Positions 8,940 to 16,924 of a stretch of 64,000 nt of DNA are shown piece after piece. Source of the DNA: Halotalea alkalilenta (GTDB taxonomy: Bacteria; Pseudomonadota; Gammaproteobacteria; Pseudomonadales; Halomonadaceae). The translations under genes and the position numbers were made by a program. Location: positions 2,914,001-2,978,000 of the forward strand of contig NZ_CP015243.1 of assembly GCF_001648175.1 (NCBI RefSeq), given 5' to 3'. Numbering within the stretch: position 1 is the stretch's first letter; each line of letters begins with the position of its first letter. A model generated the notes under the pieces. The model worked only from the letters and a program-made list of their open reading frames with translations, had not been told where the DNA came from and did not search any database.

Positions 8940-9404
8940 TCAGTTGGCGTCACCCCGCTGATCGCGGCTCGGAGATGGACGGCTGAGGACGAACGCAGCC
9001 ACCGCGACCAGCACTGCGAGCACCGCCCAGAACACCAGGTTGAAGCCGGTGTGCAGGTAGATGATCACAAGGCTCGAGCTCATCATCACCACCGTCAGGC
9101 ACTTCGCCAGCGGCGATATCGCTCGCTCGCGCTCCCAGGCCTCGATCGCCGGGCCGGAGAACCGATTGGCACGAATCCAGCGCTCCAGGCGCCGCGAACC
9201 GCGGGATGCGCAGATCGCGGCGAGCAGGAAGAAGTCAGTGGCCGGCAGCAGCGGCAGGAAGATGCCAACCACGCCGATCGCGAAACACAGCACGGCGAGA
9301 CCCACCCACATGGTCCTGGCCCAGCGACTGCGGCTGCGTCGAGGGCGCGGCGCATCCACCCCGATCGGCTGGTCTTCCGGCTCGCTGCCTGGTTTACCCC
9401 CCAT
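8940..9404 (-). CDS. DUF454 (YbaN-like) inner-membrane protein
   Basis: 154-aa membrane protein of the YbaN/DUF454 family. The start at 9404 (MGGKPGSEPEDQ) is preceded by GGGGAGGG; the longer open frame upstream is not supported. After a basic, proline-rich N-terminal tail, the family signature appears: a helix pair GLAVLCFAIGVVGIFLPLLPATDFFLLAA, then CASRGSRRLERWIRANRFSGPAI, then two further hydrophobic helices. The segment 'GLLPLLPTTPFLLLA...RFxxWL' is diagnostic. The function is unknown in the family. It is divergent from an EamA exporter. Confidence 0.85.
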   Translation of the reverse strand: MGGKPGSEPEDQPIGVDAPRPRRSRSRWARTMWVGLAVLCFAIGVVGIFLPLLPATDFFLLAAICASRGSRRLERWIRANRFSGPAIEAWERERAISPLAKCLTVVMMSSSLVIIYLHTGFNLVFWAVLAVLVAVAAFVLSRPSPSRDQRGDAN

Positions 9405-9610
9405 TGACCCTCCCCCGACGCTGCATAGCGCTTTGGAATCCTGGAAATAACTCTTTTTCACTGTGAACTTCCGCGACGACGGCCTAAGGTGGCCGACACC
9501 CTGAACTCGGCTCCCGCCGCTGGAGCGAGGATGATAAACCATTTCATTAACGCAGCCTTGGGCTGACATTGATCGCACCATCGCGATCGAACTTTCGCGC
9601 GGAACTTGCC

Positions 9611-10504
9611 ATGCTCTGGTCGCTGTTCACTTTGATCGCCGCATTCTCCCAAGCGCTGCGCAATGCCCAGCAGAAGCGCCTTAGCGGCGAAATCGATGCC
9701 CTCGGCGTCACCCTGGCCAGGTTTCTCTGGGCACCGCCGCTGGCATTCGGCTATCTCGGCTTGCTCTACGCCCTGGACCCTGCGCCACTGCCCGGTTTCA
9801 GCCTCGGCTTCATCCTTCCAGCCAGCGCAGGCGCCCTGGCCCAGATCATCGCCACCCTGCTGATGGTGCGGCTCTTCCAACGCCGCAGCTATACCGCAGG
9901 CGTCGGCCTGGCGAAGAGCGAGGCGCTGTTCGCCGCGCTCCTCGGAGTCGCCTTCTTCGCCGCCCAGCTCGGCGTGGTGGGCTGGCTCGGCGTCGCGTTC
10001 GGCGCAGTAGCGGTGTGGTTGCTCAAAGGGCGCAGTGCTCCGGGTGAGCTCGATCTCACCACGCTTGCGCTCGGGCTCGGCAGCGGGGTGTGTTTCGCCC
10101 TGACCACCCTGCTGGTACGCCAGGCCACGCTGACCCTGGACGCGCCATTCATGCAGGCCGCCGCTTGGGCGCTGGTATGGAACGTCTGCCTGCAAGTAGT
10201 GGTGCTGATGGCCTGGTTAGCGATCCGTTCACCCTCGACGATCGGCAAGCTGCTCGCACGCCCGCGTGCGGTGTTCGGCGTCTCCCTGAGCAGCTCGCTG
10301 GCATCGCTGTGCTGGTTCTCGGCACTGACGCTCCAGGACGCGGCGCTGGTCAAGACCCTGGGACAGGTGGAGGTGCTGTTCACCCTACTGCTCTCACGCC
10401 ACTGGCTGCGCGAACGGGTGGGCGGCCGCGAGCGCCTCGGGCTTTTGCTGGTGGCACTCGGCGCGCTGCTGGTGCTATGGCCCTCGCTAGCCGCGCATAT
10501 CTAA
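9611..10504 (+). CDS. EamA/DMT-family transporter
   Basis: 297-aa polytopic membrane protein with about ten predicted helices arranged as two EamA repeats, from the drug/metabolite transporter superfamily. Start ATG 9611 (MLWSLFTLIAAFSQALRN) begins directly with the first helix. The frame is open 42 bases upstream, but that adds only a polar tail. The second repeat contains the characteristic ASLCWFSALTLQDAALVKTLGQVEVLFTLL, ending in LGALLVLWPS. Substrates of such exporters (amino acids, metabolites, drugs) cannot be predicted. Copy 1 of the IS110 element lies about 110 bases downstream in the opposite orientation. Confidence 0.85.
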   Translation: MLWSLFTLIAAFSQALRNAQQKRLSGEIDALGVTLARFLWAPPLAFGYLGLLYALDPAPLPGFSLGFILPASAGALAQIIATLLMVRLFQRRSYTAGVGLAKSEALFAALLGVAFFAAQLGVVGWLGVAFGAVAVWLLKGRSAPGELDLTTLALGLGSGVCFALTTLLVRQATLTLDAPFMQAAAWALVWNVCLQVVVLMAWLAIRSPSTIGKLLARPRAVFGVSLSSSLASLCWFSALTLQDAALVKTLGQVEVLFTLLLSRHWLRERVGGRERLGLLLVALGALLVLWPSLAAHI

Positions 10505-10530
10505 AGCGAACCGACGCCGCCGCGAGCCCC

Positions 10531-10595
10531 CTCCCGTTCGAGCAGTGGGGGCGCCAGTCGAGGGATCGAGCGGCGGCGGTGAGGCCGTGGTTCGA
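10531..10595. repeat. Dispersed repeat, left part flanking IS110 copy 1
   Basis: Contains GGGGGCGCCAGTCGAGGG, ATCGAGCGGCGGCGGTGAGG and CCGTGGTTCGA, the same modules found in the tandem array and next to IS110 copy 2. It is interrupted about 20 bases later by the IS110 element, whose other side (12287-12455) resumes repeat-like sequence. Confidence 0.75.
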
Positions 10596-10703
10596 CTGCC
10601 CTCATCCCTCGGACGCTTTCCATGAACCCCCTCCGAGTTCTCCTCGACAGGGGGATGATCAGGGGGGAGATTGGGCGGTCGTCATATCGTTCTTCCTCAA
10701 CTT

Positions 10704-12032
10704 TCAGGCAGAAGCATTTTGAGCTTCAGTCTGGATAGGCGTCACGGAGAACCCGAGCTGCTTGGCGAGTCGACGCATGGAACGTTGTTTGGTTTCCAGC
10801 GCCTGTGCCTCGTAGTACTGGAGTCCGTGTTCGACATAGTCCAATCCTTTGACCATGACGCGCCAGAACAGCGCCGCGAGTTTGCGCGCCAGGGCGATAT
10901 TGGCGATCAATCCACCTCGGCGACCCGCCATCCGACGGTAAAAACCGCCCAGCGCAATGTGTTTGCTGCGAGCGAGGCTGCGGGCCATGACGCAAAACAG
11001 GCGCCCAGCACGATTACGCCTGCGCTTGGCCGAGCGTTGGCGCTTACCGCTCTGATGACTCCCGGGGGCCAGCCCGGCCCAAGCGGTGAAGTGTTTCTCG
11101 GTCGGCCACTGGGTCAGGTCGGTTCCCACTTCACCTATGAGTTGCAGGACGCTGTAGTCCGTATGGGCGGGAAGCACGGTGAGATCATTGCCTCCACACA
11201 GAGCCACCAGCATCGGATGCAGGTCATCGATCTGGGGTGCATTGGCACCGCCTCGCTTGTGCGCCTTGGACGGCGGCGACGTCGGAGGATCGACGTCGAT
11301 CGAACGGAGCACCGCTTCGATCTGTTGGTCGCAAGCCCTGATCAAACGCTGGTAGTGCTCCCAGCTTTCCAGCGCCTGGCGCAACGCAAACAGATGCTCC
11401 TCGGCCCAGGTCCCTTGCAGAGAGGCTTTGATCCGTTCGGCCTTCTGCTGGCGGATCTGCACGTCGCACAAAGCCAGCAGTCGCTCAGGATCGCGTTCAC
11501 CCTCGAGCATCGACCGGATCACCGCCATGCCGCTGCGGCCCACCAGGTTGCTGATGACATCGTGCAATTTGATGTTCATCCGCTCCAAGGCCTTCTGCAG
11601 ATGCTGCACATGCCCTGCGGCCAGCGTGATGTGGTCCTGACGCAGTCGCAGGTAATCCTGCAAGCGCCGGATCTCGGCTGGGGGCACGAAGCCTGCCCGC
11701 AAGAGTCCGTGCGCGTGCAACGTCGCTCCCCACTGGCAATCCTTCATATCCGTCTTGCGACCCGGCAGATTGCGGGTGTGCTTACCGTTGACCATCAGCA
11801 CCTGTAGCTTCGCGGCTTCCAGCACGCTGTACAGAGGCAGCCAGTAAATCCCCGTGGCCTCCATGGCCACCGACTTCACCTTCTGCGACAACAGCCAGTC
11901 GCGTAGCTCATGCAGCTGTGCCGTGAACGTGCCGAAGACCTTCGGCTCCCCCCCGGCAATCGACACATACATCTGCTCGCTGCCGACATCCACGAAGGCT
12001 GCCAATGGATCCAATACCGGTAAGTGGGCCAT
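10704..12032 (-). CDS. IS110-family transposase (DEDD recombinase), copy 1
   Basis: 442-aa recombinase. The N-terminal RuvC-like DEDD domain shows FVDVGSEQM (first Asp), VAMEATGIYW (Glu), and GRKTDMKDCQW (paired Asp). A coiled middle region follows (QDHITLAAGHVQHLQKALERM). The C-terminal Tnp_20 domain has LQLIGEVGTDLTQWPTEKHFTAWAGLAP, then GSHQSGKRQRSAKRRRN, which holds the candidate serine nucleophile. The chemistry is known from the family: RNA-guided recombination through a circular intermediate without flanking duplications. It differs from the second copy by one residue near the N-terminus (QMYV here, QMHV there). It appears intact. Confidence 0.93.
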   Translation of the reverse strand: MAHLPVLDPLAAFVDVGSEQMYVSIAGGEPKVFGTFTAQLHELRDWLLSQKVKSVAMEATGIYWLPLYSVLEAAKLQVLMVNGKHTRNLPGRKTDMKDCQWGATLHAHGLLRAGFVPPAEIRRLQDYLRLRQDHITLAAGHVQHLQKALERMNIKLHDVISNLVGRSGMAVIRSMLEGERDPERLLALCDVQIRQQKAERIKASLQGTWAEEHLFALRQALESWEHYQRLIRACDQQIEAVLRSIDVDPPTSPPSKAHKRGGANAPQIDDLHPMLVALCGGNDLTVLPAHTDYSVLQLIGEVGTDLTQWPTEKHFTAWAGLAPGSHQSGKRQRSAKRRRNRAGRLFCVMARSLARSKHIALGGFYRRMAGRRGGLIANIALARKLAALFWRVMVKGLDYVEHGLQYYEAQALETKQRSMRRLAKQLGFSVTPIQTEAQNASA

Positions 12033-12286
12033 CTCATAGCTCCTGGGAACGGGTCGATGGAGAAAGGGTTACCGCAAGCCCGGTCGTGTTCTGGGAAGAC
12101 AAATCTTTCCAACGGGAAGCCAGGCTCACCATAATGCGCAGCAGCCCACGACCAGAGCCATTCTCACCACCGGGCACCCGGCACCAAAAGACATGCGGCC
12201 ACGCTGCTTGCGGCAACACAGCCATGCTACTCGGGTTCAAGGTCCATGCGCAGTGCCATCGCGATGGCACAGGAGGCTCACCACGA
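12033..12286 (-). ncRNA. Candidate IS110 bridge-RNA region (copy 1)
   Basis: 254-base non-coding end directly upstream of the recombinase. This is the location of the bridge RNA in characterised IS110 (IS621-type) elements. It is nearly identical in both copies, although it encodes no protein. It contains a perfect 18-base palindrome GTGCCATCGCGATGGCAC (12253-12270) near the outer end, which could be a 5' stem-loop, and further GC-rich complementary segments such as CCACCGGGCACCCGG (about 12169-12183). Donor- and target-binding loops were not resolved by eye, so limits are only the non-coding interval. Confidence 0.4.
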
Positions 12287-12455
12287 GCGGTTCCTTCCAC
12301 TGCCCTCATCCCTCGGGCGCTCACCGCGAACGGGCAGGCATCAGGTTCGGCGCCCTTTCCCCACCCGTTCGTCCCGAGCGGCGCCCACGCGCCAAGATCG
12401 AGCACCCGCTCAGCGATGGGGGCGCCAGTCGAGGGATCGTGCGGCGGCGATGAGA
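12287..12455. repeat. Dispersed repeat, right part flanking IS110 copy 1
   Basis: Intergenic block between IS110 copy 1 and the GNAT gene. It contains CACCCGTTCGTCCCGAGCGG, a GATCGAGCACCCGCTCAGCG segment and GGGGGCGCCAGTCGAGGG, then ATCGTGCGGCGGCGATGAG, all shared with the tandem array at 20250-21165. CTGCCCTCATCCCTCGG occurs on both sides of the IS (near 10597 and 12299), in the same orientation. Confidence 0.75.
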
Positions 12456-12495
12456 AATGGGGTCGGCGAAACGCGAACGCTCTCGCGGGGAGTGC

Positions 12496-12999
12496 TTAGT
12501 CCAGGGGTGCCGGCAGCGGCTTCGACATTCGCCATGCCGCACAGCCGTCGCTGTAGTAGTCATCGATCCAGTGCAGGGTGCGGTATCCCATACGGCGGTA
12601 AAGACCCAGCGCTCGGCGGTTGTCGGCGCGAACCTCCAGCACCAGTTCGCTGGCGCCGTGCTCGAGCGCGCGGCGTTCGAGTTCGACCAGCAGTCGACGT
12701 CCCTGGCCGCTGCCGCGCATGGCCGGATGCACGCAGAGCGAGTAGAGACGAGCCCTGTGGCTGTTGCTGCGCAACAGCAGGGTGCCATAGGCGAGGATGC
12801 GCTGCGGCGGTGCGCATGTGCCGGCGACGTCCTCGAGCACGACGGTCACGGCGCGGGCGCGGCTGAGCAGATAGCGCAGCTGGCGGCGATTGAAGCGATC
12901 GCCGTCGAAGCTGTCGAACTCCAGCTCCTCGAGTTCGTCGAGGTCATCGGGGTGCGCGGTACGCAGTTCGAGCACTACGCTGGCGGTGGCGTCGGTCAT
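12496..12999 (-). CDS. GNAT-family N-acetyltransferase (RimI-like)
   Basis: 167-aa acetyltransferase. The acetyl-CoA pyrophosphate loop RGSGQGRRLL (motif A, Q/R-x-x-G-x-G/A) lies near residue 95, preceded by the beta-4 strand ARLYSLCVHPAM. Motif B is visible as VRADNRRALGLYRRMGYRT. The N-terminus reads through TDATASVVLELRTAHPDDLDEL, typical of the fold. The substrate is unknown. It is divergent from a RimK-like ATP-grasp ligase with about 110 bases between starts. GNAT and RLAN-type ATP-grasp genes are recurrent neighbours in proteobacteria, so they may act on the same peptide or protein, but that is inference. Confidence 0.88.
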   Translation of the reverse strand: MTDATASVVLELRTAHPDDLDELEELEFDSFDGDRFNRRQLRYLLSRARAVTVVLEDVAGTCAPPQRILAYGTLLLRSNSHRARLYSLCVHPAMRGSGQGRRLLVELERRALEHGASELVLEVRADNRRALGLYRRMGYRTLHWIDDYYSDGCAAWRMSKPLPAPLD

Positions 13000-13112
13000 T
13001 GGGGGTCCGTGGCTCCAGGGCGACGGACGCCATGATGGCGAGCGCTTGTCCCTGGCGCAAGGCTAGCGCATGCTGGGCTCCTCGCGCACCGCCTCTATAC
13101 GGGATCAGCACC

Positions 13113-14618
13113 ATGTCACGCTTGCGCATCGTCGTCGATCGGATCAGCGATTGGCGCCCTTTCTATCCCAGCGACGATGTCATCACCGCGCGGGACTTCC
13201 TCGCCCTGGATGCCTCCGACAAAGCCACCCATGTGATCAACCTGTGCGGCGAGCTCGGCTATCTCGGCACCGGCTACTACGTCTCGCTGCTCGCCCAAGC
13301 CCGCGGCCAGCGAGTCCAGCCCAGCGTCGAGACGCTCAACCAGCTGTCGCGCAAGGCGCTGACCCACCTGGAGCTCGACGGACTCGACGCGGTGATCGCC
13401 GAACAAGCCAAACGCGGCCTGCTGGAAGGCGACCAGCTGCGCCTGCGGCTGTTCTTCGGCGACAGCGGCCTGCCCGGCCTCGAGCGGCTCGGCCGCTGGC
13501 TGTTCGAGCGGATGCCGGCACCGATCCTCGAAGCGCGCCTGGGGCGACGCGGCGAAGGCTGGCGGCTCGAACGGCTCAAGCCGCTGCCGCTCGAGGCCCT
13601 GCGCGAAAACGAAGAGGAGCGCTTCGCCCGTGCGCTCAATCGACATTCGCGCCAGGTCTGGCGTACTCCGGCGGCACGCAGGCGTTACCGCTTCGACCTG
13701 GCGATGCTGGTCGACCCGGGCGAGACCCTGCCCCCGAGCAATCGCGCGGCGATCAAGCAGTTCATCCGCGCTGGCCGGCGGCTCGGCATCGACGTCAGTC
13801 TGATCACCCGCAAGGATGAGGGGCGCCTGGCCGAGTTCGACGCGCTGTTCATCCGTGAGACCACCAATCTCGACCATCACACCTACCGCATGGCCAAACG
13901 TGCCGAGCACGAAGGGCTGGTGGTGATCGACGACCCGCGTTCGATCCTGCGCTGTACCAACAAGGTCTATCTCCATGCCCTGCTCGGCACCCACGACATA
14001 CCGGCCCCCCGCGGCCGCCTGCTGCACCGCGGCGATCTCCCCGCGCTGCGCCGGCTGGCGGCGACTTTAAGCTATCCCCAGGTGCTCAAGGTACCGGACG
14101 GGGCCTTCTCTCGCGGCGTGGTCAAGATCGAATCCAGCGAGCAGCTGGTGCGCGAGGCGAGCACGTTGTTCGAGGACTCCGCGCTGCTGCTGCTGCAGGA
14201 ATGGATGCCCACCGAGTACGACTGGCGCATCGGCGTACTCGACGGCAAGGTGCTGTTCGCCAGCCGCTACTACATGGCGCGTGGCCACTGGCAGATCTAC
14301 GACCACAGCAAGGGCAAGGTACGCAGCGGCGGCTTCGACACCATCGACCCGGCCAGCGTGCCGGCCAAGGTGATCAAGGCGGCGCTCAGGGCCACCCGAC
14401 TGATCGGCGATGGTCTCTACGGCGTGGACTTGAAGCAAAGCGAAGAGCGGGTGGTGGTGATCGAGGTCAACGACAACCCCAATATCGATGCCGGTGTGGA
14501 GGACGTGTTTCTAGGCGGCGAGATCTACACCCGAGTGATGAAGGTGTTCCTCGAGCGGATGGAAGCGCGGCGGCGCGCACTGGCGCCAGCGCAGTCAGGC
14601 GCGAATTCGGGCGGCTGA
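13113..14618 (+). CDS. RimK-family ATP-grasp ligase with N-terminal RLAN-type domain
   Basis: 501-aa protein. Residues 1 to about 190 match the 'RimK-like ATP-grasp N-terminal' domain (SDWRPFYPSDDVITARDFL, then VINLCGELGYLGTGYYVSLLAQARG). The C-terminal half is a RimK-type ATP-grasp fold: a CTNKVYLHALLGTHDIPAPRG linker, VLKVPDGAFSRGVVKI (nucleotide loop), LLLQEWMPTEYDWRIGVLDG, and the metal-binding VVIEVNDNPNIDAGVED. This is longer than RimK itself (about 300 aa), so it is not the S6 glutamate ligase. ATP-dependent amide-bond formation on an unknown acceptor is expected. Start 13113 is the first ATG giving the conserved SRLRIVVDR opening. It is convergent with yeaC. Confidence 0.88.
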   Translation: MSRLRIVVDRISDWRPFYPSDDVITARDFLALDASDKATHVINLCGELGYLGTGYYVSLLAQARGQRVQPSVETLNQLSRKALTHLELDGLDAVIAEQAKRGLLEGDQLRLRLFFGDSGLPGLERLGRWLFERMPAPILEARLGRRGEGWRLERLKPLPLEALRENEEERFARALNRHSRQVWRTPAARRRYRFDLAMLVDPGETLPPSNRAAIKQFIRAGRRLGIDVSLITRKDEGRLAEFDALFIRETTNLDHHTYRMAKRAEHEGLVVIDDPRSILRCTNKVYLHALLGTHDIPAPRGRLLHRGDLPALRRLAATLSYPQVLKVPDGAFSRGVVKIESSEQLVREASTLFEDSALLLLQEWMPTEYDWRIGVLDGKVLFASRYYMARGHWQIYDHSKGKVRSGGFDTIDPASVPAKVIKAALRATRLIGDGLYGVDLKQSEERVVVIEVNDNPNIDAGVEDVFLGGEIYTRVMKVFLERMEARRRALAPAQSGANSGG

Positions 14619-14635
14619 CCGCCGCTCGAGCTCGG

Positions 14636-14905
14636 TCACTCCCGCCACTTGATCCGCTCGGCCTCGGGTTCGCCGCCACGCTCGTCATCGCGATGCTTGG
14701 TGCGGTCCAGGTAGCCGGTACGCTGCTGCTCGGGAACCTGGTGCTCGCGCTCGTACTTGATCATCGCCTCGAGACAAAGCGCCAGCTGCTCGCGGCTAAG
14801 CATCCGCCCATCGGGCCATTTGCGCAGCTCCACCGCGCGCCTGAGATTGTGATAGATCTCCGGGCTCATCTGCTGCGCCATCTTGTCGAAGGTCATCTCG
14901 CTCAT
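14636..14905 (-). CDS. yeaC: YeaC-like DUF1315 protein
   Basis: 89-aa soluble protein of the DUF1315 (YeaC) family, recognised by the PEIYHNLRRAVELRKWPDGR core and the following LSREQLALCLEAMIKYE segment. The start is placed at ATG 14905 because AGGAG lies six bases upstream; the ATG two codons earlier directly abuts that site. The C-terminal 25 residues are charged and probably disordered. The function is unknown. It follows the rhomboid protease gene by 20 bases on the same strand and is likely co-transcribed with it. Confidence 0.88.
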   Translation of the reverse strand: MSEMTFDKMAQQMSPEIYHNLRRAVELRKWPDGRMLSREQLALCLEAMIKYEREHQVPEQQRTGYLDRTKHRDDERGGEPEAERIKWRE

Positions 14906-14925
14906 CGTCATCTCCTAGAAATCAC

Positions 14926-15777
14926 TCACCGGGCCACAGCCCGCGCATGAACCGCCAGCGCCGCGGCAAGGCCTGCTAGCAAGCCTCCGAGATGGGCCTC
15001 GTTGGCCACGTTGCCGAAGCCGATCCAGACCGCCAGCGGAGTCATGCACAGTACCAGCCAGCCCAGCATGAACAGCATCAGCATCTGGGGCAGATGATAG
15101 CCGCTCGCCGGGGCCTGGCGCGCGCGCAGCCAGACGTAGCCGAGCAGCCCATAGACGACCCCGGACATGCCACCGAACAACAAGCCTCCTGCGGCGTACT
15201 GGGCGAGGTTGCCGACCAGCGCGGTGATCGCGACCAGTAGCGCCAGCGCCAGCGTACCGCCGCGCAGCTCGATCTGACGGCCGAAGTACCAGACCCACAT
15301 CAGGTTGAACACCAGGTGACTCACACCGAAATGCATCAGTGCGGGGGTGAACAGGCGCCAAAGCTGGCCGCTGGCCAGCGTCGCGCCGAGCCCAGCGCTG
15401 CCGACACCGCTGGCGGAAAAGGTCAGCGGCGCGATCGCCAGCGCCTCGACCATCATCAGTTGAAGGCCCTGCATCAGCAGGAAGATCACCACGCAGACCG
15501 CCACCAGCGCCGTGGTGAGCGGCGCGCTCGAAAGCGTCGCAACGGCTCTGCCGCCGCCCCGTGCGGCCTTCGGGGGAACCGCCACGTCGAGGCGCTCGCC
15601 GGCCTGCCAGCGCTCGGCCAGCTCGCGCGCCTCAGCGAGGCGAGTGGCATCGGTGAGCACGATCCACTGGCCCTCCCCATCCTCGCGATAGTAATGGTTG
15701 ATCCTCGCCGACCACAGCGCGCGGCGCAGCGGCGCGAGGTCGAGCCGGGGAGGGAAACGCATCACGGGTGGTGGCAT
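14926..15777 (-). CDS. Rhomboid-family intramembrane serine protease (GlpG-like)
   Basis: 283-aa membrane protease that cleaves substrates within transmembrane segments. A cytoplasmic N-terminal domain of about 90 residues (ALWSARINHYYREDGEGQW) precedes six helices. HFGVSHLVFNLMWVWYFG carries the conserved H and N of helix 2, GGMSGVVYGLLGY the nucleophilic serine (GxSG), and ANEAHLGGLLAG the catalytic histidine. Start 15777 (MPPPVMRF) has AGGA eight bases upstream; the longer upstream frame lacks support. It sits between yeaC and the metallophosphoesterase/nadK pair, an arrangement I recall from pseudomonads. Confidence 0.92.
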   Translation of the reverse strand: MPPPVMRFPPRLDLAPLRRALWSARINHYYREDGEGQWIVLTDATRLAEARELAERWQAGERLDVAVPPKAARGGGRAVATLSSAPLTTALVAVCVVIFLLMQGLQLMMVEALAIAPLTFSASGVGSAGLGATLASGQLWRLFTPALMHFGVSHLVFNLMWVWYFGRQIELRGGTLALALLVAITALVGNLAQYAAGGLLFGGMSGVVYGLLGYVWLRARQAPASGYHLPQMLMLFMLGWLVLCMTPLAVWIGFGNVANEAHLGGLLAGLAAALAVHARAVAR

Positions 15778-15880
15778 TGGCGGGGTCCTGACGGTGCGAG
15801 ACGAAAAGCGCTTGCATGGTAACCGATCGGCATCCACGGCGAGAACCGGGGAGCGCAGGAGTGTCGCGGACAAAAAGAAA

Positions 15881-15902
15881 CCCGGTGGGAGAACCGACCG
15901 GG
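15881..15902 (-). terminator. Intrinsic terminator after nadK-metallophosphoesterase operon
   Basis: On the minus strand the stem CCCGGT (15902-15897) / ACCGGG (15886-15881) is followed by TTTCTTTTTG (15880-15871). It lies about 85 bases after the stop codon of the metallophosphoesterase gene. The 10-base loop is somewhat long, but the U-rich tail is convincing. Confidence 0.75.
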
Positions 15903-15985
15903 CTAGAGCAAGGGATCATTCAAGGGAACACTTACTCTGACGGCGGCCCACGGAGAAAGTTCACCGGTGACAAAAAAAAATCAAA

Positions 15986-16924
15986 TCAACCTCGGGCGGC
16001 GTCGATCCAGACCAGGCGATCGGCGTCGAGCCGGCGCTCGCCATCGAAGCGATAGGCCACCAAGGCGCCGCCATTCACTGCGCTGTAATCGAGACAGGCC
16101 AGGTTCGCCGCGATCAGCGCCGGCACGCCGCGGCACCAGTAATGGCCGACGAACAGCGGCGGCTGATCATCGCCATAGGAAACCAGCCGACGCTTGGCGC
16201 TCTCATCCAGCGGTCGACGCTCGAGATCGTCTGGCAGCGGGTCCGGCTGGAACACCACGTCGCCGTAGCGCTCGGGGCCCGGAATCCAGAAGCTGGTGCG
16301 AAAACTGTGTCGCTCGATGCCATCGTGCGAGGTGATCGTACGCGCTCCCGGCAGGCGCAGCTGCGGCCCGCGGGTCAGCCGATCGAACAGCTGGTGGAAG
16401 AAGCTCTGCGGGTCGCTCGCCCGTTCGAGCATCATGTGGTCGATCCGGCCATCGGGGTGGCTGGCGAGGAAAGGCTGCACCAGCGACGGATCCCAGCAGG
16501 CATGGACGGCGCGAAAGCGCTCTCCCTCGACGCACAGCGGTCGCTCGAGCATCCACCCCAGCGTGTCTCGCCACTGCGCTTCATGACCGCTGTACTGCTC
16601 GAGGGTAGCCTTGTGCACCCGCGGCACCCGGGCGCCGCCGGGGTGGAGAAACGCACGCAGCGCACTGATCTCGTGGTTGCCGAGCAGCGCCTCCGCGCTG
16701 CCGGCCGCGACCATCTCCCGCACCAGCTCCACCGTCTCGCGAATCTCCGGCCCGCGATCGATCAGATCACCGAGGAACAGCGCGCGACGATGCGCATGCC
16801 GCCATACGCCATCGCGTCCACGGTGGTAGTCGAGTCGTTCGAGCAGTCGCTCGAGCAGGCTGGCGCAGCCGTGCACGTCGCCGATCAGATCGACCCCGCC
16901 GCCCTGCGCCACCGCGATGTTCAT
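15986..16924 (-). CDS. Calcineurin-like metallophosphoesterase
   Basis: 312-aa phosphoesterase with the full set of metal-binding blocks: LIGDVHGC (residues 13-20), LFLGDLIDRGPE, LLGNHEISALR, then VHACWDP and LFVGHYWCRG carrying the later histidines. This is the PPP/Ap4A-hydrolase-like layout, but longer than ApaH, and the substrate is unknown. The start codon ATG 16924 overlaps the nadK stop (ATGA), implying translational coupling to NAD kinase. That makes a nucleotide or NADP phosphatase role conceivable, but nothing in the sequence proves it. Frames extending further upstream merely run antisense or out of frame through nadK. Confidence 0.9.
   Translation of the reverse strand: MNIAVAQGGGVDLIGDVHGCASLLERLLERLDYHRGRDGVWRHAHRRALFLGDLIDRGPEIRETVELVREMVAAGSAEALLGNHEISALRAFLHPGGARVPRVHKATLEQYSGHEAQWRDTLGWMLERPLCVEGERFRAVHACWDPSLVQPFLASHPDGRIDHMMLERASDPQSFFHQLFDRLTRGPQLRLPGARTITSHDGIERHSFRTSFWIPGPERYGDVVFQPDPLPDDLERRPLDESAKRRLVSYGDDQPPLFVGHYWCRGVPALIAANLACLDYSAVNGGALVAYRFDGERRLDADRLVWIDAARG

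Larger units (their letters stand above)
10616..12286 (-). mobile_element. IS110-family insertion sequence, copy 1
   Basis: Limits are those of the sequence shared with the second copy at 44557-46227; both blocks are 1671 bases and differ by about nine substitutions. There is one recombinase gene, a short end (88 bases after the stop codon) and a long non-coding end (254 bases before the start). No target duplication is evident, as expected for IS110. The outermost bases on the 12286 side (CGTGGTGAGCC on the minus strand) also occur at 21091-21101 without an IS, so the true boundary may lie about 11 bases further in. Confidence 0.88.

Noticed and set aside
9405..9581. N-terminal extension of the DUF454 protein
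   Set aside because: Ribosome site and family length support the start at 9404.
10671..11807. 378-codon plus-strand frame inside IS110 copy 1 (and its twin at 44612-45748)
   Set aside because: Antisense to the recombinase; conserved only because both copies are nearly identical.
15953..15985. A9 run and CACCGGTG palindrome as a second terminator
   Set aside because: On the minus strand the T-run precedes rather than follows the palindrome, and the palindrome is short.
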